Part shown: piece after piece, positions 1-13,181 of the stretch | How the letters are laid out: every line of letters starts with the position of its first letter | Position numbering within the stretch: the first letter of the stretch is position 1 | Assembly: GCA_002104905.1 (NCBI GenBank) | Contig: MCFE01000001.1 | Coordinates: forward strand, 1 to 64,000 | DNA: 64,000 nt | DNA from: Basidiobolus meristosporus CBS 931.73 | Taxonomy: Eukaryota > Basidiobolomycota > Basidiobolomycetes > Basidiobolales > Basidiobolaceae | Direction of reading: 5' to 3' | Translations under genes and position numbers: made by a program | The notes under the pieces: generated by a model | Databases searched by the model: none | What the model was told of the DNA's origin: nothing | Seen by the model: only the letters and a program-made list of their open reading frames with translations

Positions 1-837
1 GGGCCGGTATCCAGCTTCCCACAAGTAGAAAAGGTTGCTCATACTCAACTATCAACATATGATGAGCAGAGGGAGCAAGAGAAGCAGCCAACAGGATTTA
101 TTGGTGAGCCATTTTGGCTAATGGATAAATGCTATTTTCATTGGTAGATGAGAGCACATAATGTGATACCCTATTCAACCCAGAGAAATCCTTCTTGAAT
201 CATGCCTAGTCCACTTTCAGCACTCTATACTGGGATTGATCACCCTCTAGTAAATGCATTGAAAGTGTAAGTAATGTAAGTCTAATCAACCTTGGTAAGT
301 ATTTATAAGATCATTATATTAGATGGAGCAGTTAGTGGATATATGCTTCACAAGAACAAGCTGCAACAGCAAGCACTAATCCAGTGACAAACAACCTAAT
401 TAACAGACATAGGTGTGGTTCATTGCAGCCATAGGTATTTGTGAATGTACCACGTCTATCAGATTAAGAGGCCAATGCAAAAGTTAGGCTGAGCAAGGCA
501 ACTCCCACATTGACAATGATTGAATATACAAGTGATTGAGCTTGCACCATTAGGGATATGTAGTATCACTGGGATCTTTTGGTTGTCTACATAAGCTTCT
601 TGTCAGTGCTTCCACAGAGCTAAGGATAATATTTTTTGACTCAACTTTTCAACTGTTAAGCTATTTTGTAATAAGCTTAATAAAGATATCTCTATTCAGA
701 ACAAATATTTGTAATTGAGGTACTTGGCAAGGCAACGACTCTGTCAACAAATAAATACTACAGAGAGTGGTGGGCATGGAGTAGGGACCGGCATCAGTTA
801 AAATCATTTACAGTATGGAATCTGGGCTTCTCACATG
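1..837. other. Unassigned AT-rich stretch left of the alcohol dehydrogenase
   Basis: I see no convincing gene here. The stretch is AT-rich, nearly free of CpG and full of stop codons in all frames, like the transposon blocks further right, but I could not align it to any repeat family in the window. The last part is the 3' flank of the reverse-strand alcohol dehydrogenase. Confidence 0.4.
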
Positions 838-2055
838 TTAAAGCAAGCTACAGCACGAAACCTGTGTTTCACTCTCATCAAAAACAATAACCGCGCGGCA
901 TTTAGGCTTCCCATTCATCATATCTTCATATGCCTTCTTAGCTTGCTTGAGTGGGTAAGTTTGTACCAGTGGCTTAGTGTTACTCAGCGCGGAGAAGTTC
1001 AAAGCGTCCTCAGCGTCCTGTAAATTGTGCTCAATAACCTATTGTACTTTTCAAGTAATCTGAGCGGACACACATACCTTGTGGGTGCCACTAGGCCACC
1101 CACGAACTTGCGCTCTCTTGAGGATCAGACTTAGCGAGTCAATCTGTATTGGTTCGGGCAACATAGACACTACCAACAATGTCCCACCAAAAGCCATACC
1201 CTCGACCAACTTCGATACATCTCCTCCAGGTGCAGCCACAACAATTAGCTTGGCTCCACCCAACTTCTTTAGTTCCTCAACTGCATCTTGTTTGGACTGA
1301 TCAATGTACACATGCGCACCTAAGCTTTTGGCCAGTTCTTGCTTGCTTGCCGAGCTGGAAAGAGCTACCGTTCGGTAGCCAAACTTGTTTGCGTATTGAA
1401 TTGCAAGATGGCCTAAGCCACCTATCCCAACAACTGCGCAGATATCCCCTGGATGAATGTTGTCCATATGTCTCATCGAGTTGTAGACAGTAATTCCTGC
1501 ACACAATAATGGTGCAGCCTCAGCGGAACTCAACTCATCAGGGATTCTGCATAAAGCACTTTGCCTGGCCACCATGTACTGCGCGTATCCTCCGCCTTGT
1601 CTAACTCCAGTTACCCAGTGCTTCTCGCAATCAATGAATGAGCCACAACGACACGCTTCGCATGTGCTGCAGTAGCCTGCACTCCACCCAACACCCACTC
1701 TCATGCCTTGAGTATAGAGCGAACAAACCTAAAACCAAAGTTAGTAACCGCTGCTTGCTTTGTGCTGAGTATTTCGTACATTCTCTCCCAGTTTCTGGAT
1801 TCTGCCAACCACCTCATGACCAGGAGTCACCGGGTAGTTGATGCCAGGCATTGCATTATGTTGCAGGACGCAATCACTGGGAAATCTTAGTACTGTTGGC
1901 GGGTGTGTGATGTTCCTTGATAAATCTTACGAGTGGCATACTCCGCAAGCCTCCACCTTGATCAAAACTTCACCGGGACCTGGGGTTGGAATTGGCCTTT
2001 TGACCACCACTAGGTCACTTCCTGGCTTACTAAAGACGGCGCACTTCATAGACAT
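838..2055 (-). CDS. Zinc-dependent alcohol dehydrogenase (MDR superfamily), four exons
   Basis: The gene interconverts alcohols and aldehydes with NAD(P). Exons on the reverse strand are 1931-2055, 1780-1876, 1078-1728 and 838-1017. They join in frame to 350 residues, the usual length of the family. Introns are GT..AG; the second contains TACTAAC just before its acceptor. Visible features are the catalytic zinc site (CGVCHSD with Cys40, the GHE at 62-63, Cys150) and the structural zinc cysteines 94, 97, 100 and 108 with the classical 3-3-8 spacing. A GxGGxG nucleotide loop lies near 175-180. The second beta strand of the Rossmann fold ends in Ser rather than Asp, which hints at NADP, but this is inference. 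The start is the first ATG of an MSMKCAVF N-terminus. The protein ends in CCSLL, after the point where I expect this family to stop. Physiological substrate is unknown. Confidence 0.9.
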
Positions 2056-3477
2056 TGGATCAGTTGGTCCAAATGAGCAATAATATAATAAATAACCTTC
2101 ACCAATGGATGGTGCAGGAATTTAAAGTCAACGTCCGCAGCTGAAAGGCTGATCAGTGTTGACTGAAGCAGCCGGTATAGTCTAATATTGAGACAATGCC
2201 TTGGAAATGGGAAATCACAACAAAAGAAAGCGCGCAACGAAATTTCCAAATCACTGGATCCAGGTGTTGTTATTGATGATACAGCCAGATTTGGCTAAGC
2301 GTACGCCTGCCACCACACGTACAGTAGATTAACTAAATTCGTCTTATCAGGATGAATATTCTAAGCTTTGGCCAAAGCATATTATGCGATATACCTGCGG
2401 ATGCACGCACAAACAGCCGTGCACTAATAGCCTGCCAACTAACCTGATGTAAGCAGCCTTTGGTATAGTCCCAATTACTTGTGATTTCTAACCTATCCGT
2501 TATGGAGTCAATTCCTGACTTCAAACTATTTGGCCGGGGGTTGCAGAGAGACCACGAAAAGTCCATGAATTCTCAACATTTGTCCTCCTGGACCCTTACA
2601 TCGCCGAAGTTGTCTCAGGTACATGGATGCTCGAAACATACCAGCAAGTTCTAGTTTATACCAGCCACACAATCTCCCCAAGCATAATGTCTCATAAGCT
2701 GTTTGTGAGCAACCGTAATGGGAACAGAGACATAGGAATGAGAAGAAAACATGCATTGATGTGTTGTTTGGAATCTCCACTGCTATGGGTGCACATGTGG
2801 CAGTCCACCTTGTGTATAAGATTGCCCTGAACAAGCTGTTCAATCCACTCAGCGTGCTGGTAATTGTACGCAACATGGTAATCAATAGTCCTAAAATGGG
2901 AATGATAGCTTATCATGCAACCCTGAGTACGAAAAATCAATGTACGAAAAAATTCTGAATTCATTGCTCAGCAACCTTACTTCCATAGTTTTGCCGACCA
3001 TTGATCCGCGGCAGAGCTTTTAGGAATGAATCGGAAATACATTGTAATATAGCCCACTAGTCCACAAAAGGATATGGTGATAAACTTGTACTCCACACCA
3101 ATGGACACCATGAACTACTGTACAGAGCAATAATGCTAGGAGAAATCCGCATTTGGCTAATAGCAAGAGGGATATAATGAAGCATGAAGGAAACAACACA
3201 ACAGCCAGACAGACTTGTCAAATGGTACATACAAGCTCCACTGGTGCTGTCTATTAACAGTACTAACTAACTCAACTTGTAAATAGAGTGCATTGGGCTG
3301 CACAGCTAAGGGGTGATTCTGATAGGTAGATTGGATGTTCAATTGTCAAATACAGTTTTTAGCTAAGAACATTCTATCAAAACTCCACAGGGAGCACTGA
3401 ACATGAGGCAAGTAAAACAACTCATACTGTGACTTTACAAGCAAGGGTTTGAAGCTTGAGTGTACTTTCAGTATGAT
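2056..3477. other. Upstream region of the alcohol dehydrogenase and unassigned flank
   Basis: The first few hundred bases should hold the promoter of the reverse-strand alcohol dehydrogenase. CpG dinucleotides are present to about position 3010 and then disappear, so the gene island ends there. Short open frames at 2526-2885 (reverse) and 2627-2958 (forward) have no motif I recognise and overlap each other; I do not call them genes. Confidence 0.4.
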
Positions 3478-3828
3478 ATTGTTACAATGTTCTGAGGAGT
3501 ATTGGAAGTGATGTGGAGAACTAGAGGATTTACATGTTATTCACTTGTAGATTTATTTTTCAAAAGTATGGTATTTATACTTTTGATAAAGTGGAGCAAA
3601 CAAATGTGTAGAGTTTGTTAAGGAAGGTCCTAAGAATATGTGTGCAAAGTTTGAGGACTTTGGGACAACTTTGAGAAAGTTCATAATCTGGGTACCTGAT
3701 AATTTGGTAAAAATATTCTAATTAAATCCTGACAAGAAATTTGGTCAGGACAGAATGTCAATCAAGGAGTAAGATCTCTGTGACTTAGTTAGCATCAATA
3801 TTTTGGTGACAACTGAATAAATACAACA
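3478..3828 (-). mobile_element. Solo LTR remnant of copia family A
   Basis: This aligns along its length with the 349-bp LTR at 44673-45021, including the TATTGGAAGTGAT block, the TTATACTTTT block, the TGTGCAAAGTTT block and the terminal ACAACA. It is heavily diverged. No coding remnant of the element is recognisable at its sides. Confidence 0.7.
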
Positions 3829-4845
3829 GATATGAGATGCAGGGAGCTACTAGTATTGTGATTATTTTCATCTCTACAAGTGTTAAGGGATTGGCCTGCA
3901 AAATGAGTAAAGTCTCTCCTGGCTTTTTTCCATCATCAGAGCACATCTGTAACTTATTAGTGTTGCAACAGTACTCTGTAGGATTATGTGTATTAGACAT
4001 ATCCAGCCCTTGGCACAGAGTATCAGCAGCAGTGATGGGCCTCACAGTAGTGAAGTTGAGTAAATGGAAACAAAGTCTAACCAAGACAGAAGCACATAAT
4101 TGTAGGACAAAGCTGCAGTGTGTGGCAGCTGATATTGTTAATACAGACCAGCCTAAACTTCACAATTGCTGGAAAGACAGGCCATTAAAAGACTTCTATT
4201 TGGCCACTAGATCAACTAAGAGATAGTCAAGTAATTCTTCAGTGGCTTGAGGAGCTTTTAAATGATATTACTTCTTTAACACAGCCTTTGGCCCCTCTGC
4301 TGCAGATAGGCTGGGTATCACACTAGTAAACAAAACAGAAATTTGCAGCAGGGAAATACTCATCAAAGTGCCTACACTCTGGTTCTGGAATATGGGCTTA
4401 TACTATGGGATGTTGCTACTCTTCTCTGAGAGCACTGTCATAGATAATGCCCAATATTATTGCCTGTAGCTGTTACAAAGATTGACTAGCAAGGTGCTAG
4501 GACTTGACTGCTCACAGCAGAACCAAAAAAGAAGTAACATGTAATCTTGGAAGGGCATAAAGCTGTTTGGTGCTCACTAAAGTAATGGATGCTCAATAAT
4601 AAAGCACAGCTACCCCTTAAGTGGTGGGTTCTAGTAGATCTGCTAGCATCTTATTATATTTGCATCAGCACATACATTAAGTGAAGGAGCTTCTGCAGGT
4701 GAGTACAGAAAGTTGCAAGTGCTGTGGTAGTATTGAGAGTCATTGGAAGTGTCAGCAAACAAAAGATTGCTTGCTTGATATATTATTAAATATGAATATG
4801 GTAATAAAACTTTACATGGTCATGACTAATTAGATATGTCAAACA
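3829..4845. other. Unassigned CpG-poor stretch
   Basis: AT-rich, CpG-poor DNA between two solo LTRs. A 129-codon open frame at 3837-4226 has no recognisable motif. It is probably decayed transposon sequence, but I could not assign it to a family. Confidence 0.35.
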
Positions 4846-5194
4846 TGTTGAGGAATACTGTAGAGATTTGTTATTGCATCCAAACATACACCCAATCTTG
4901 TAACTTGGATTATTACCTACAAATCTGGAGAGCTCTGACTAAATTCATTGTCAGTATTTTCTTGGGATGTTTGGCCAAACATCAAGTTCCCAAAACATGG
5001 AGTTTTGCAAAGCTGTCCAAAGAGCCAAGAATAGGCACACATGTTCTTGGGACCTTCCTTAAGATATTCTTTGTGTATATTTTACCAAAACTATGTCAAG
5101 TACAAATATACTTTTTGTTCAATAAATCACAATGTTAACCACAATATCTGCTTGTTCCCCAATCACTTATGCTATCTCCAAAACTCTTACAACA
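4846..5194 (+). mobile_element. Copia family A LTR, forward orientation
   Basis: A 349-bp LTR running TGTTG...ACAACA, the same length as the LTRs at 42571-42919 and 44673-45021. It contains the shared TGTTCTTGGGACCTTCCTTAA block, then TTCAATAAATCA, then CTCCAAAACTCTTACAACA. It is followed directly by GTAATGAGCC, which looks like the primer-binding site of the family, so this was a 5' LTR whose internal region has been lost. Confidence 0.75.
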
Positions 5195-5204
5195 GTAATG
5201 AGCC
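5195..5204 (+). promoter_or_regulatory. Copia primer-binding site remnant (initiator-tRNA anticodon type)
   Basis: GTAATGAGCC directly follows the LTR end. It differs by one base from GTTATGAGCC at 33055-33064, which is complementary to the anticodon loop region (GGCTCATAAC) of eukaryotic initiator tRNA-Met. Confidence 0.5.
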
Positions 5205-5347
5205 TGAAACAGTCAATCTTTCAAAGTAGCAACTCTGAAGATCTATTTATATCTTGTCAAACTTATTCCTAAATGCAATATAACTTCTATACAATCAAAA
5301 TATGCCACAGCATTATGGCTGAAGGTGTCATATAGGACCAGCTACTT

Positions 5348-8300
5348 TACCAAAAGTGTTTGGAGATATTTTGGTAATTGGGAGCCAAGTAGACAGTGCT
5401 GCTTTCACTTGATGATATATTGAATGTAGAAGTAATATTTTTTCTTCAGATGATCTCAACAAGAAAGCATGAAAGGTATATTTCAAAGGTCCCAAGAGCA
5501 TGTGTTCAAGGTATGCTACTGCTTGGCCACCCTTGAAAAACCCATGCTCTGGGTACTGGATACTTTAGTAAAGTGTGCCAAATATATAGACTAATAGCAA
5601 CTTTAGGCCAGCTTTACGTTGACTGAAGGTCAACGATCTTTGTGGCTAAGTTTGGTAAGTATATGGGGGCAATACAATGTTCAGTGTACTTGCACTCCAT
5701 TAAGTGTCAATACTGACCAGTTGTAATTTTGGTTTAAGATTGCAAAACTTGTCTCTAGTAAATGATTTGGTAAGTTTTTCTGCTATTATGCTATCAGCAG
5801 GATAGTAAGCTTGGCTGAGTTTTTTCTATAGCTGCCCATATGATTTTACATCTGAAATTGTTATACTTGGTGCTAGCATAGAAAGGTGAGTTTCCATCTC
5901 ATATCATATATCTCAACCCTACAGTAGTGTAGCAGCCTACTGCTAGTCCTTTATATCATTGCTGTTCTAATTTACCAAATGGCACTTGATTTTCTATCTT
6001 GCCAATGCCACCCAGATTTTCAACTATGATGACCTACCTCTTCATTAGCTTAACCACTGCTAAAACTGGTAGTCCACACATAGTTTCAATTAATCTGATT
6101 ATGTCCATCAAATAGTACCTGAGATCTTGAGAGTTGTTAGTTTTGAGTAACTTTGAGTCTAGCAGGTAATGTGTTGTTATTCTGATGGCCTTTTCTCAAT
6201 ATTCCATTTTTGGGCATCTTGCAAGCATATATCTGCTTGCAGCTGCTTTGACTAAAAAATGTCCTGAATTACCAGATAGAACTTTGCACCACCTGGCCAA
6301 TATATGGATTCTCCCTGCAGGATTCTAGTCCCACCTATAGGGGTTGTCCTGTTTTGTTTCATGTGAGCTTCATACTGAAAAGTGTAGATGTTGTCCTGTA
6401 CCCCGGAAATATCTGACCTATGTTGGCAGAGTTGTCCTAATAAATGTTAGTGCTTGTTGCATCTAGCCCTACCTGGCTTTACTATCTGATCACCCATGCA
6501 TTAGGGCTGCCTAGCTTCTTGATGCCAAAAGCATAAGTGCTATCATGTGCACATCTATGATCAGTAGTTTTCAATACTTTCTGGCCATCCACCATAGGCT
6601 AGCTAATCATGCCCAACACAGAGCTCAAAGTAATATTCTCAATTTGGTTGGGAAATGCCAATACTATTAGCTTGACTATTCTCTGTATCCACCTACTCAC
6701 CTACACATTGGGACTTAGGAGCAGAAATATACACTATAAGAGGTTGGTGTACTGCATCAAGAGTTGTATTTAAAAAATGTAATTGAATATTGCTAAGTCA
6801 AGCTGATGAGAGGCTTGATATCAGAGCACTGCCTAGATACCAGGAGCAATGCTAACCAGAGAATAGCAATGGAATAAAGCCTCAAGAGGACAACACCTGA
6901 AGATACAACAGCTAACAGCACTCCTTTAGAAACCCAGGAAGTCAAAATAAGCATTACCATGCAATTTTAGGCTGTTGGTATAATTGGGACTGTATCAACA
7001 TGCTCAAAGCTTATAGATCAAGTAAAGCTTATCTTCTTCAGCAAGCCCATTTGAATGGTTCATGTATGAGTCCCTACCAAGCTTTGCACTCAATGATGCA
7101 ACTATATATCCATTTGATGAGTAATAGGCTTATATTTGGCTGCAATAGCCAATTTAAATGATGGGATTAGTCTTAGCTACCAGTACAAAGGTTTCAGTAT
7201 AGTCCAGTCCATTTATGTGGGAGTATTCCTTGGCTACAAGTCTGGCTTTCCATCATTGAAATCAACCACCTGCCTTGTGATATGTATTGAAGATCCAACT
7301 ATATCCAGTTGACTTTAAATTGATGGGTATTTTGATCAAGTCCTAGAGGTGATTTTACATGAAAGCCCAATATGCTCAGTCATTGAAGATCTTTAAAGTT
7401 CAATTAGACACTCTGCTATTGTCTGGGGCTCTGCAATAGTGACAGATTAAGCATAGGCTAGACTTACACCCTCATTGATATAGGAATTTGGACCATTTCT
7501 GATCTGATTGATTTATCTACCTTACAATACTAGAGTGATCACATCCAAGATGCTCTTGGGCACTGAATATGTCTGAGCCCAGGAATCATGCTTCTCCATG
7601 GTGAGCAGAACATCTTCAATTTGCTCTGCTATATACTCAACATTTAGTGGACTTGAGGTCAGAATTTTGTCATTGTCCAGAGGTATCTTATCCAGAAATT
7701 GAGGCACTCATCACCCAAAGCATCCCTAGACTTCCTCTTCTTCTTTATGCTGGCAATGTAGAATCTGTATGTCTCACTTGCATAGCAGTAGCCTAAGCAT
7801 ATATGCTTGAGGCTTTTTGTCTTAGATTTTGATTGATTTTTGGGCAGTGTTTTAGTATATGCTGCACACTTATATATTTTCAGGTGCTGTGTAAATGGTA
7901 TTTACTTATACCCTGCCTCAAATGGTGCAGAGGCATAGAGTATCAGAATTTACCTTCTACTTTCAAGACTTGGAGTAATAGCAGCTGATTTGCTCCAAAA
8001 ATCATACAATAGTTAATAAGACCAGGAGTGGCTGGCTCAATATCATACTATTATCATTCAAGTTTCAAGTTTCTCAAAACCCACAATACTAAGTATCTGA
8101 GGAATTAGCCATTTGGCCAGCAAGCAGACACATATTGCAAGAAGTGACTAAGCCAACCAGCATTCCCACCAAATTTGTTAATTAGCTGCTTCCTACTTGT
8201 ACCAAACATTGTAACTGAAAGATTGAAGGAAACTCACCAGCCATATGCTAGCTAAATTACATCTGAATATTAGCAGATTATCAGCTAAAAGTAACATGGA

Positions 8301-9015
8301 TTTCAAGTTTGAGATTTTTTGCAGTTATAAGATAATGACTGATTGTGCATTATTGATCTTTTCTTATTGATAATTAATATGTTTGGACATTCTAACACTT
8401 CATTTTGCTGTGGGGGTATGGTGTAGTGGTCTCTTGCTTAATCCACTGAATTTGTAAAAGTGGATGAAAACTCAGAGGTATACACTTCATCATTATTGAA
8501 TCTTATCTCTAGGAATTAGATGAATTTTAGTCATCCTCCTCAAATAAGCAGATTAGATGTGCCCAGTCACCTGTGCCAAAGCATTGGTGTTTTTTCATTT
8601 GAGATATCAATAGTAGCTTCCATATGTGATAGAATATAGGTCATCTTGTATATCTATACATCTTTGAAACCCATTGCAATATGGTTCCATTTTGATCAGT
8701 GATCCTACATCCAGAAGCTTCAAAACTGAAACTGAGTGCTACTGCCATGGCAAAGCCCAGATATAATGGACTCTTGCTATTTTTGGTACATAGAGTTTTT
8801 CTTTGAAGGTAAGTGTGTAGCTTCCTTTGTTATCTTGAGGCTAACTTTAATAGCTCTCCATCCAACTGCATCAAGTGTGCTGTTGTAACCCATCAAGACC
8901 TTGTCAACTGCAATAACTTGATGTTGCTCATAAAGTTCTTCTTGGTAGGTAAGGTGGTTAGATGCTCAAAAGGGATATTATTACATCTGACAATCCTTGT
9001 TTGTTGTCATCCTAC
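5348..9015 (-). mobile_element. Copia copy A, heavily decayed, reverse strand
   Basis: The 3' LTR lies at about 5348-5690. It is followed by the RNase H end (5690-5895), then reverse transcriptase remnants (about 7020-7500), integrase and connection domain remnants (7500-8020 and 8390-8600) and the protease/pre-integrase end (8600-9015). Each block aligns with the better preserved copy F at 48580-52080. A TNP2-transposon fragment interrupts it at about 5960-6710. Segments at 6720-7020 and 8020-8390 do not align well. No open frame longer than about 90 codons survives, so the copy is dead. Confidence 0.7.
5960..6710 (-). mobile_element. Fragment of a TNP2/CACTA-type transposon (C-terminal end)
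   Basis: This aligns with about 33790-34520 of the complete TNP2 element, including the blocks around TTTACCAAATGG, the CTGCAGGATTCTAGTCC region and the ATGCATTAGGGCTGCCTAGC region. It corresponds to the 3' end and C-terminal part of the transposase gene. Neither terminus of the element is visible here. Confidence 0.55.
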
Positions 9016-10270
9016 TGCAAGATTGAATTTTGGTAATTATCAGACTATGCTATTCAACATTGGGACAACATTGATCAACAAGATTCCTGTATGAATAATA
9101 AAAATGCTACCCTAGTTGGTGCAGCAGTCATATTGTTGCTACATACACTCTGCAAGAAAATCTATGATTCTGGCACTTTATTTTTACTGGGAATTTTTAT
9201 GCACCCAAGCCCTAGCCACTGCCAGAACACATTGATATTGGCTTCATTATGGCAATAGATGTGTACTGCAGCCATCCAAGCATACCCCATGCAGGGAAGG
9301 TGCAAGCTTTGATGGAGAAAACAGCCATTGGTAATATATATAGAAGTATGGATACAGGTTGTCACAGTGGATTGACAGAGTTGGGGATGTGAGTGCTCCA
9401 CCAGGCAACAGGACTTATACATGTGTCTTAGTGGTCATACTTTAGCCCAGTCATGTTGAAATTAAGAGCAATTGGTGAGAGATCCAGAGTAGGGAAAGTG
9501 CCCACATGGAGTTTTGGTTTATTTTGGAATCCATTGAGCTAATGGTTTGTAATCACTACTGAGTCTTGAAGATCTAAGGACAACTATCTTTGCAAGAGTT
9601 ACCATTGCTTATACAAGCCAAGTTACTGGTTTGGCCTCTCTGGCATCTGGAAAGACAGGCAGTTGTATCTCTGGAGCATGTATCCCTGCAAGCATTTTCA
9701 GCTTCAGCATAAAAAATGCTACCCACCTTTCTCCCTGATACCCTTAACAAAGTTAAGCTGGTGAAAATGGAAAGCTTAGGCTGTGTAGTAAGCTCTCAGC
9801 TGTATCATACTATGCCAATCCAATGATTGATTCAATGCTTTACTAGAGATTGAAGTACTTATGTACCAAGCTTGCCAAGTACTAGTCCAATTCAAGCTCT
9901 GACAACGCATCAATTAATTTAGTAGGTATTATTGCCAGAAGAGAGAGAGGTGTCACTGCACAGTCATTGATTGGGAAGGAGTGCATTGCCCTGATGGCTA
10001 CAAGAATTATATTCCAGGCAAGAGCAGCACTCTTCCTGATGGTTAGCTTTCTGTCAGGATTACTATATATATGGAATGCCTTTAGATTATATTACACTTC
10101 ACCATCTCAAGTTGTAGAACTCTGCAAATTAGTATAGTGGACACACAAAGTGGTGCTTATATATCAATGTACATGAGAAGCATATTCCATTCTGTCTTAG
10201 CCATCAGATAGAGTGTTTGCACCTTATGTCTTAGCTCTGAGTGCTTAAGCTACAAATAGCTATTCAACTA
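9016..10270. other. Unassigned CpG-poor stretch
   Basis: AT-rich and almost free of CpG. It sits where the 5' part of copia copy A would be expected, but I could not align it to gag. An 86-codon reverse frame at 9162-9422 has no clear family. I see no RNA gene. Confidence 0.35.
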
Positions 10271-10975
10271 CTATTGTTTCCAAGAGAAAAGTGTAATAAA
10301 ACTCTTGAATGAGTTAACTGAACCTAAGTGATAACTAAGCACGGAATCTTAGAATTTTCAAGGGTGACAGAAATATTAGCAGAGAAGTTCTGGTCTGATA
10401 TTGGTTTTGTATATAGTTGAGTTGGGCTTTAAAGGCAACAGAGTGGGTTTGCTATACAGACTAGGCTTAGTGTTCTTGGGAATACTAGATATGCTAGGCT
10501 TGGGTGGAAACTAGAACAGATTTGTTGATTTCTTAATTTTGCTGAGGCACAATTTTAATTTTGTTGAGACACACACTAAACCAAAAGGTTCAGTAAACTT
10601 TATTTATACTTTTCTGATTGAGTTGCATTAGTAAGCACCAAGAGACTGGACAAATTGAAATCTGTTGGGTTGTTGATAGGTGCATAAGATAAATGAAAAA
10701 TTGCATCATTAATCAGCTGATGTCTTGGCAACTGCTAAGTGGTTGGATAAATCTCAGATGACTAATCACTTGGAAAGGCTTAGTAGATCAGTTGGGGATG
10801 TAATGACCACATGAAAATTAATCAGGTGTGACAGCTAAAAATAGTTTCTGAGAAGTGATAAAATAAACCATAACAGGGATAAGTTATGTTTGGGTTAGGG
10901 AAAATCAGTTAGGGTACTAGATTTTCTAACAGAGTGAAATTGGCCAAGTTTTAAATGTTGATGCACAACAACTAC
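10271..10975 (-). mobile_element. LTR of a second retrotransposon family (LTR-B), reverse orientation
   Basis: About 700 bp aligning in reverse complement with 29577-30262. Shared blocks include a TATAAATA-type promoter element next to TTTTGGTTTA (here 10580-10615), the CTAACCCAAACATAACT block and the AAAAGTGTAATAA end. No coding region of this family is recognisable in the window, so both copies are probably solo LTRs. Exact ends are uncertain. Confidence 0.65.
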
Positions 10976-13181
10976 ACTGATGCTGAAAGATGTTTTGAAT
11001 TCAAGGATACTAATGCACTCTGCACACTTATTATTTAGCCCACTTTGCATGAAAGATTACATTGCATAATGTCTGCAATTAGAGATGAGCTTTTCCACAG
11101 TTATTTGACAACAAACACATGGTTATAGTCAGCAATATACAAGTTCATGTGTGTAGTAAAAAAGCAAACAAACTTACTAATTCAGACTCTTTTTGCAAAA
11201 CATGAGAAAATTTTGAATGATATTGAAGGCATCATTGACCAGAGTGCCGTCATCCCTCACACTTTGAAGTGAAACCTACACTATATAACCTTGGTACTAG
11301 GAGGCAAAGTAGCAAATGGTGAGGCACCCAGGATAAATCAATCTAGCCTGCATAAAGCTAATTGAGTAGAATCAAGAATGCAATTTAAATGGGAAAATAT
11401 GCATGAGACTCCACTAGCTAGTCATGCAGCTCTCCTTCCTCTTACTAGTTTGCATCATTGCTTTGTTGCAAGCCATTTTGGCTACTGTACTTGGTGACTC
11501 CTAGTTAGGCTACACCAATGAGTCATGTGTCAGACAACTTGGTGCTTATTATCAGGACACTTTAGCCCCCAGCCAAGAATACTAGCCATCAATTGAGGAT
11601 GGGGATGATTGAGTGAGCCAATGCAAACAAGCAAGACTTTGGGTAAGCAGCCAGGATTTGATATTTCCAATTCTCAACCATCCCATGCCTTGTCCAACTC
11701 AAACCAGTTTGACCAAGCGCAAGTTATTGATCAAACCCTCTGGTAGCCACAAATTATTGTTACTCAGCTGGCAGTAGAGGAGGGTACTTAGAGTGCTCAT
11801 TGCCACTTCAAGGTTAGATATTTCAGTGGAAACAGACATTAAGTCTGGTAAAAGTAAATTTACAAAATAAAATGAGTAACATATGACTAGTTATAGTCAA
11901 GCATTTGCTGCTATGTACACACAGGAATAACATCCCTTATTGTGGTAAATGATGGCATTATTTGCGCTGAAGAGAAATATGGGCAGCTGTGATAGAACCC
12001 TAGATTTACACTGAGGCCAACATTCCGGTGCATGTGTTTTACACGTTACAGGTACACACTTGTATTAGTATCATAATTGTGGGCGTGAGTATTAGATATT
12101 CGCTTACATACCCGCTTACATACTAAAATATCAAGCCTCAGTCCTGAATAATTCTGACCTTCACCGAAAATGATGATATTAGAGAGAATAGTTAAACTCC
12201 ATTGTAATATCCATGACAGTGTCACACGTTTGATCGCAAATATCCGAGATTGATGCTCTGCATGATAGCACCATTAGTAACTCGATTGTTGTGTTATACT
12301 CAGCATTACTGCATGTCACTGATATGGTTCAATATCCCGTTGATCCTTGCCACTGGCTTTTTAACTGGATGTTACTTAACATTTGTACTTCTCATCAGTG
12401 CCAAAGAGTAGTTACTAAATATTCCTGTTTGTAGTATCCGATAATGCAATATTTAGTGAGGCTAGCTAAATAATCTATGGTCTGCTACATTAATACAAAG
12501 ATGCCAAGTGTATCAACTATGTGGATGCATATTTCTATGTATCTTTCTGTACATATCATTAACTCATGGACCATTATACCAGCTTTTTGCACGTATTAAG
12601 CACCAATGGGCAATCCAGTTAAGTAATCACACAAAGTTAGTGTTAATAAAGCACTAGTCAATGTTGCTATCCATATTTATTGGAAACAGTCGGTGGATTC
12701 CATTAAAAATGGGAGAAAATAGAGAAACGTGGTGCTACCTTGTGATTCATGAAAGCGGGCAGTGCAATGACCAGGCGACGAAGGGTTAGGTATGAAGCAT
12801 ACAGTTGTATTCGATAAGCAACTACACCAAACTGCAAAAGAAATGTATCAATACTTACCGTGGGACATTGTGAATCATGGCAAAATAATGTCGACAAAAT
12901 GACTCATACTACGACTTTTCAAGCATGGGCTTGCAGCGTGCACACAGGAATGGCACTTACTTTACGTAGGTTGTTATTTCATAGTCATTATGATGTTCAT
13001 CAGAAATATATATATATTGCCATCGATTTCCTCTTCTCCAAAGTTATGGGATTAGGCCACAAAATCGAGGGAGAATTTTCTCCTTTATTGCTAAATACAT
13101 CATCTGCCTAGTATTTCTATCAATCGATCCAAGCCCTTTATTGTGGCATCCTCTGTACTCCTCACGTGATACGCCGAATCA
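10976..13181. other. Unassigned repeat flank passing into gene-island intergenic DNA
   Basis: To about 11950 the sequence is CpG-poor with no recognised element. From there to 13181 CpG returns and the DNA resembles the flanks of the host genes. Small open frames at 12703-12897 and 12860-13111 overlap on opposite strands and show no motif. I see no RNA gene. Confidence 0.4.

Noticed and set aside
2526-2958. Overlapping open frames on both strands near 2.5-3.0 kb
   Set aside because: They overlap each other, have no motif and lie at the edge of the gene island; a gene cannot be supported.
9162-9422. Reverse 86-codon frame with a WQWLGLGC segment
   Set aside because: I briefly considered an acetyltransferase-like relic, but there is no supporting motif and the surroundings are decayed repeats.
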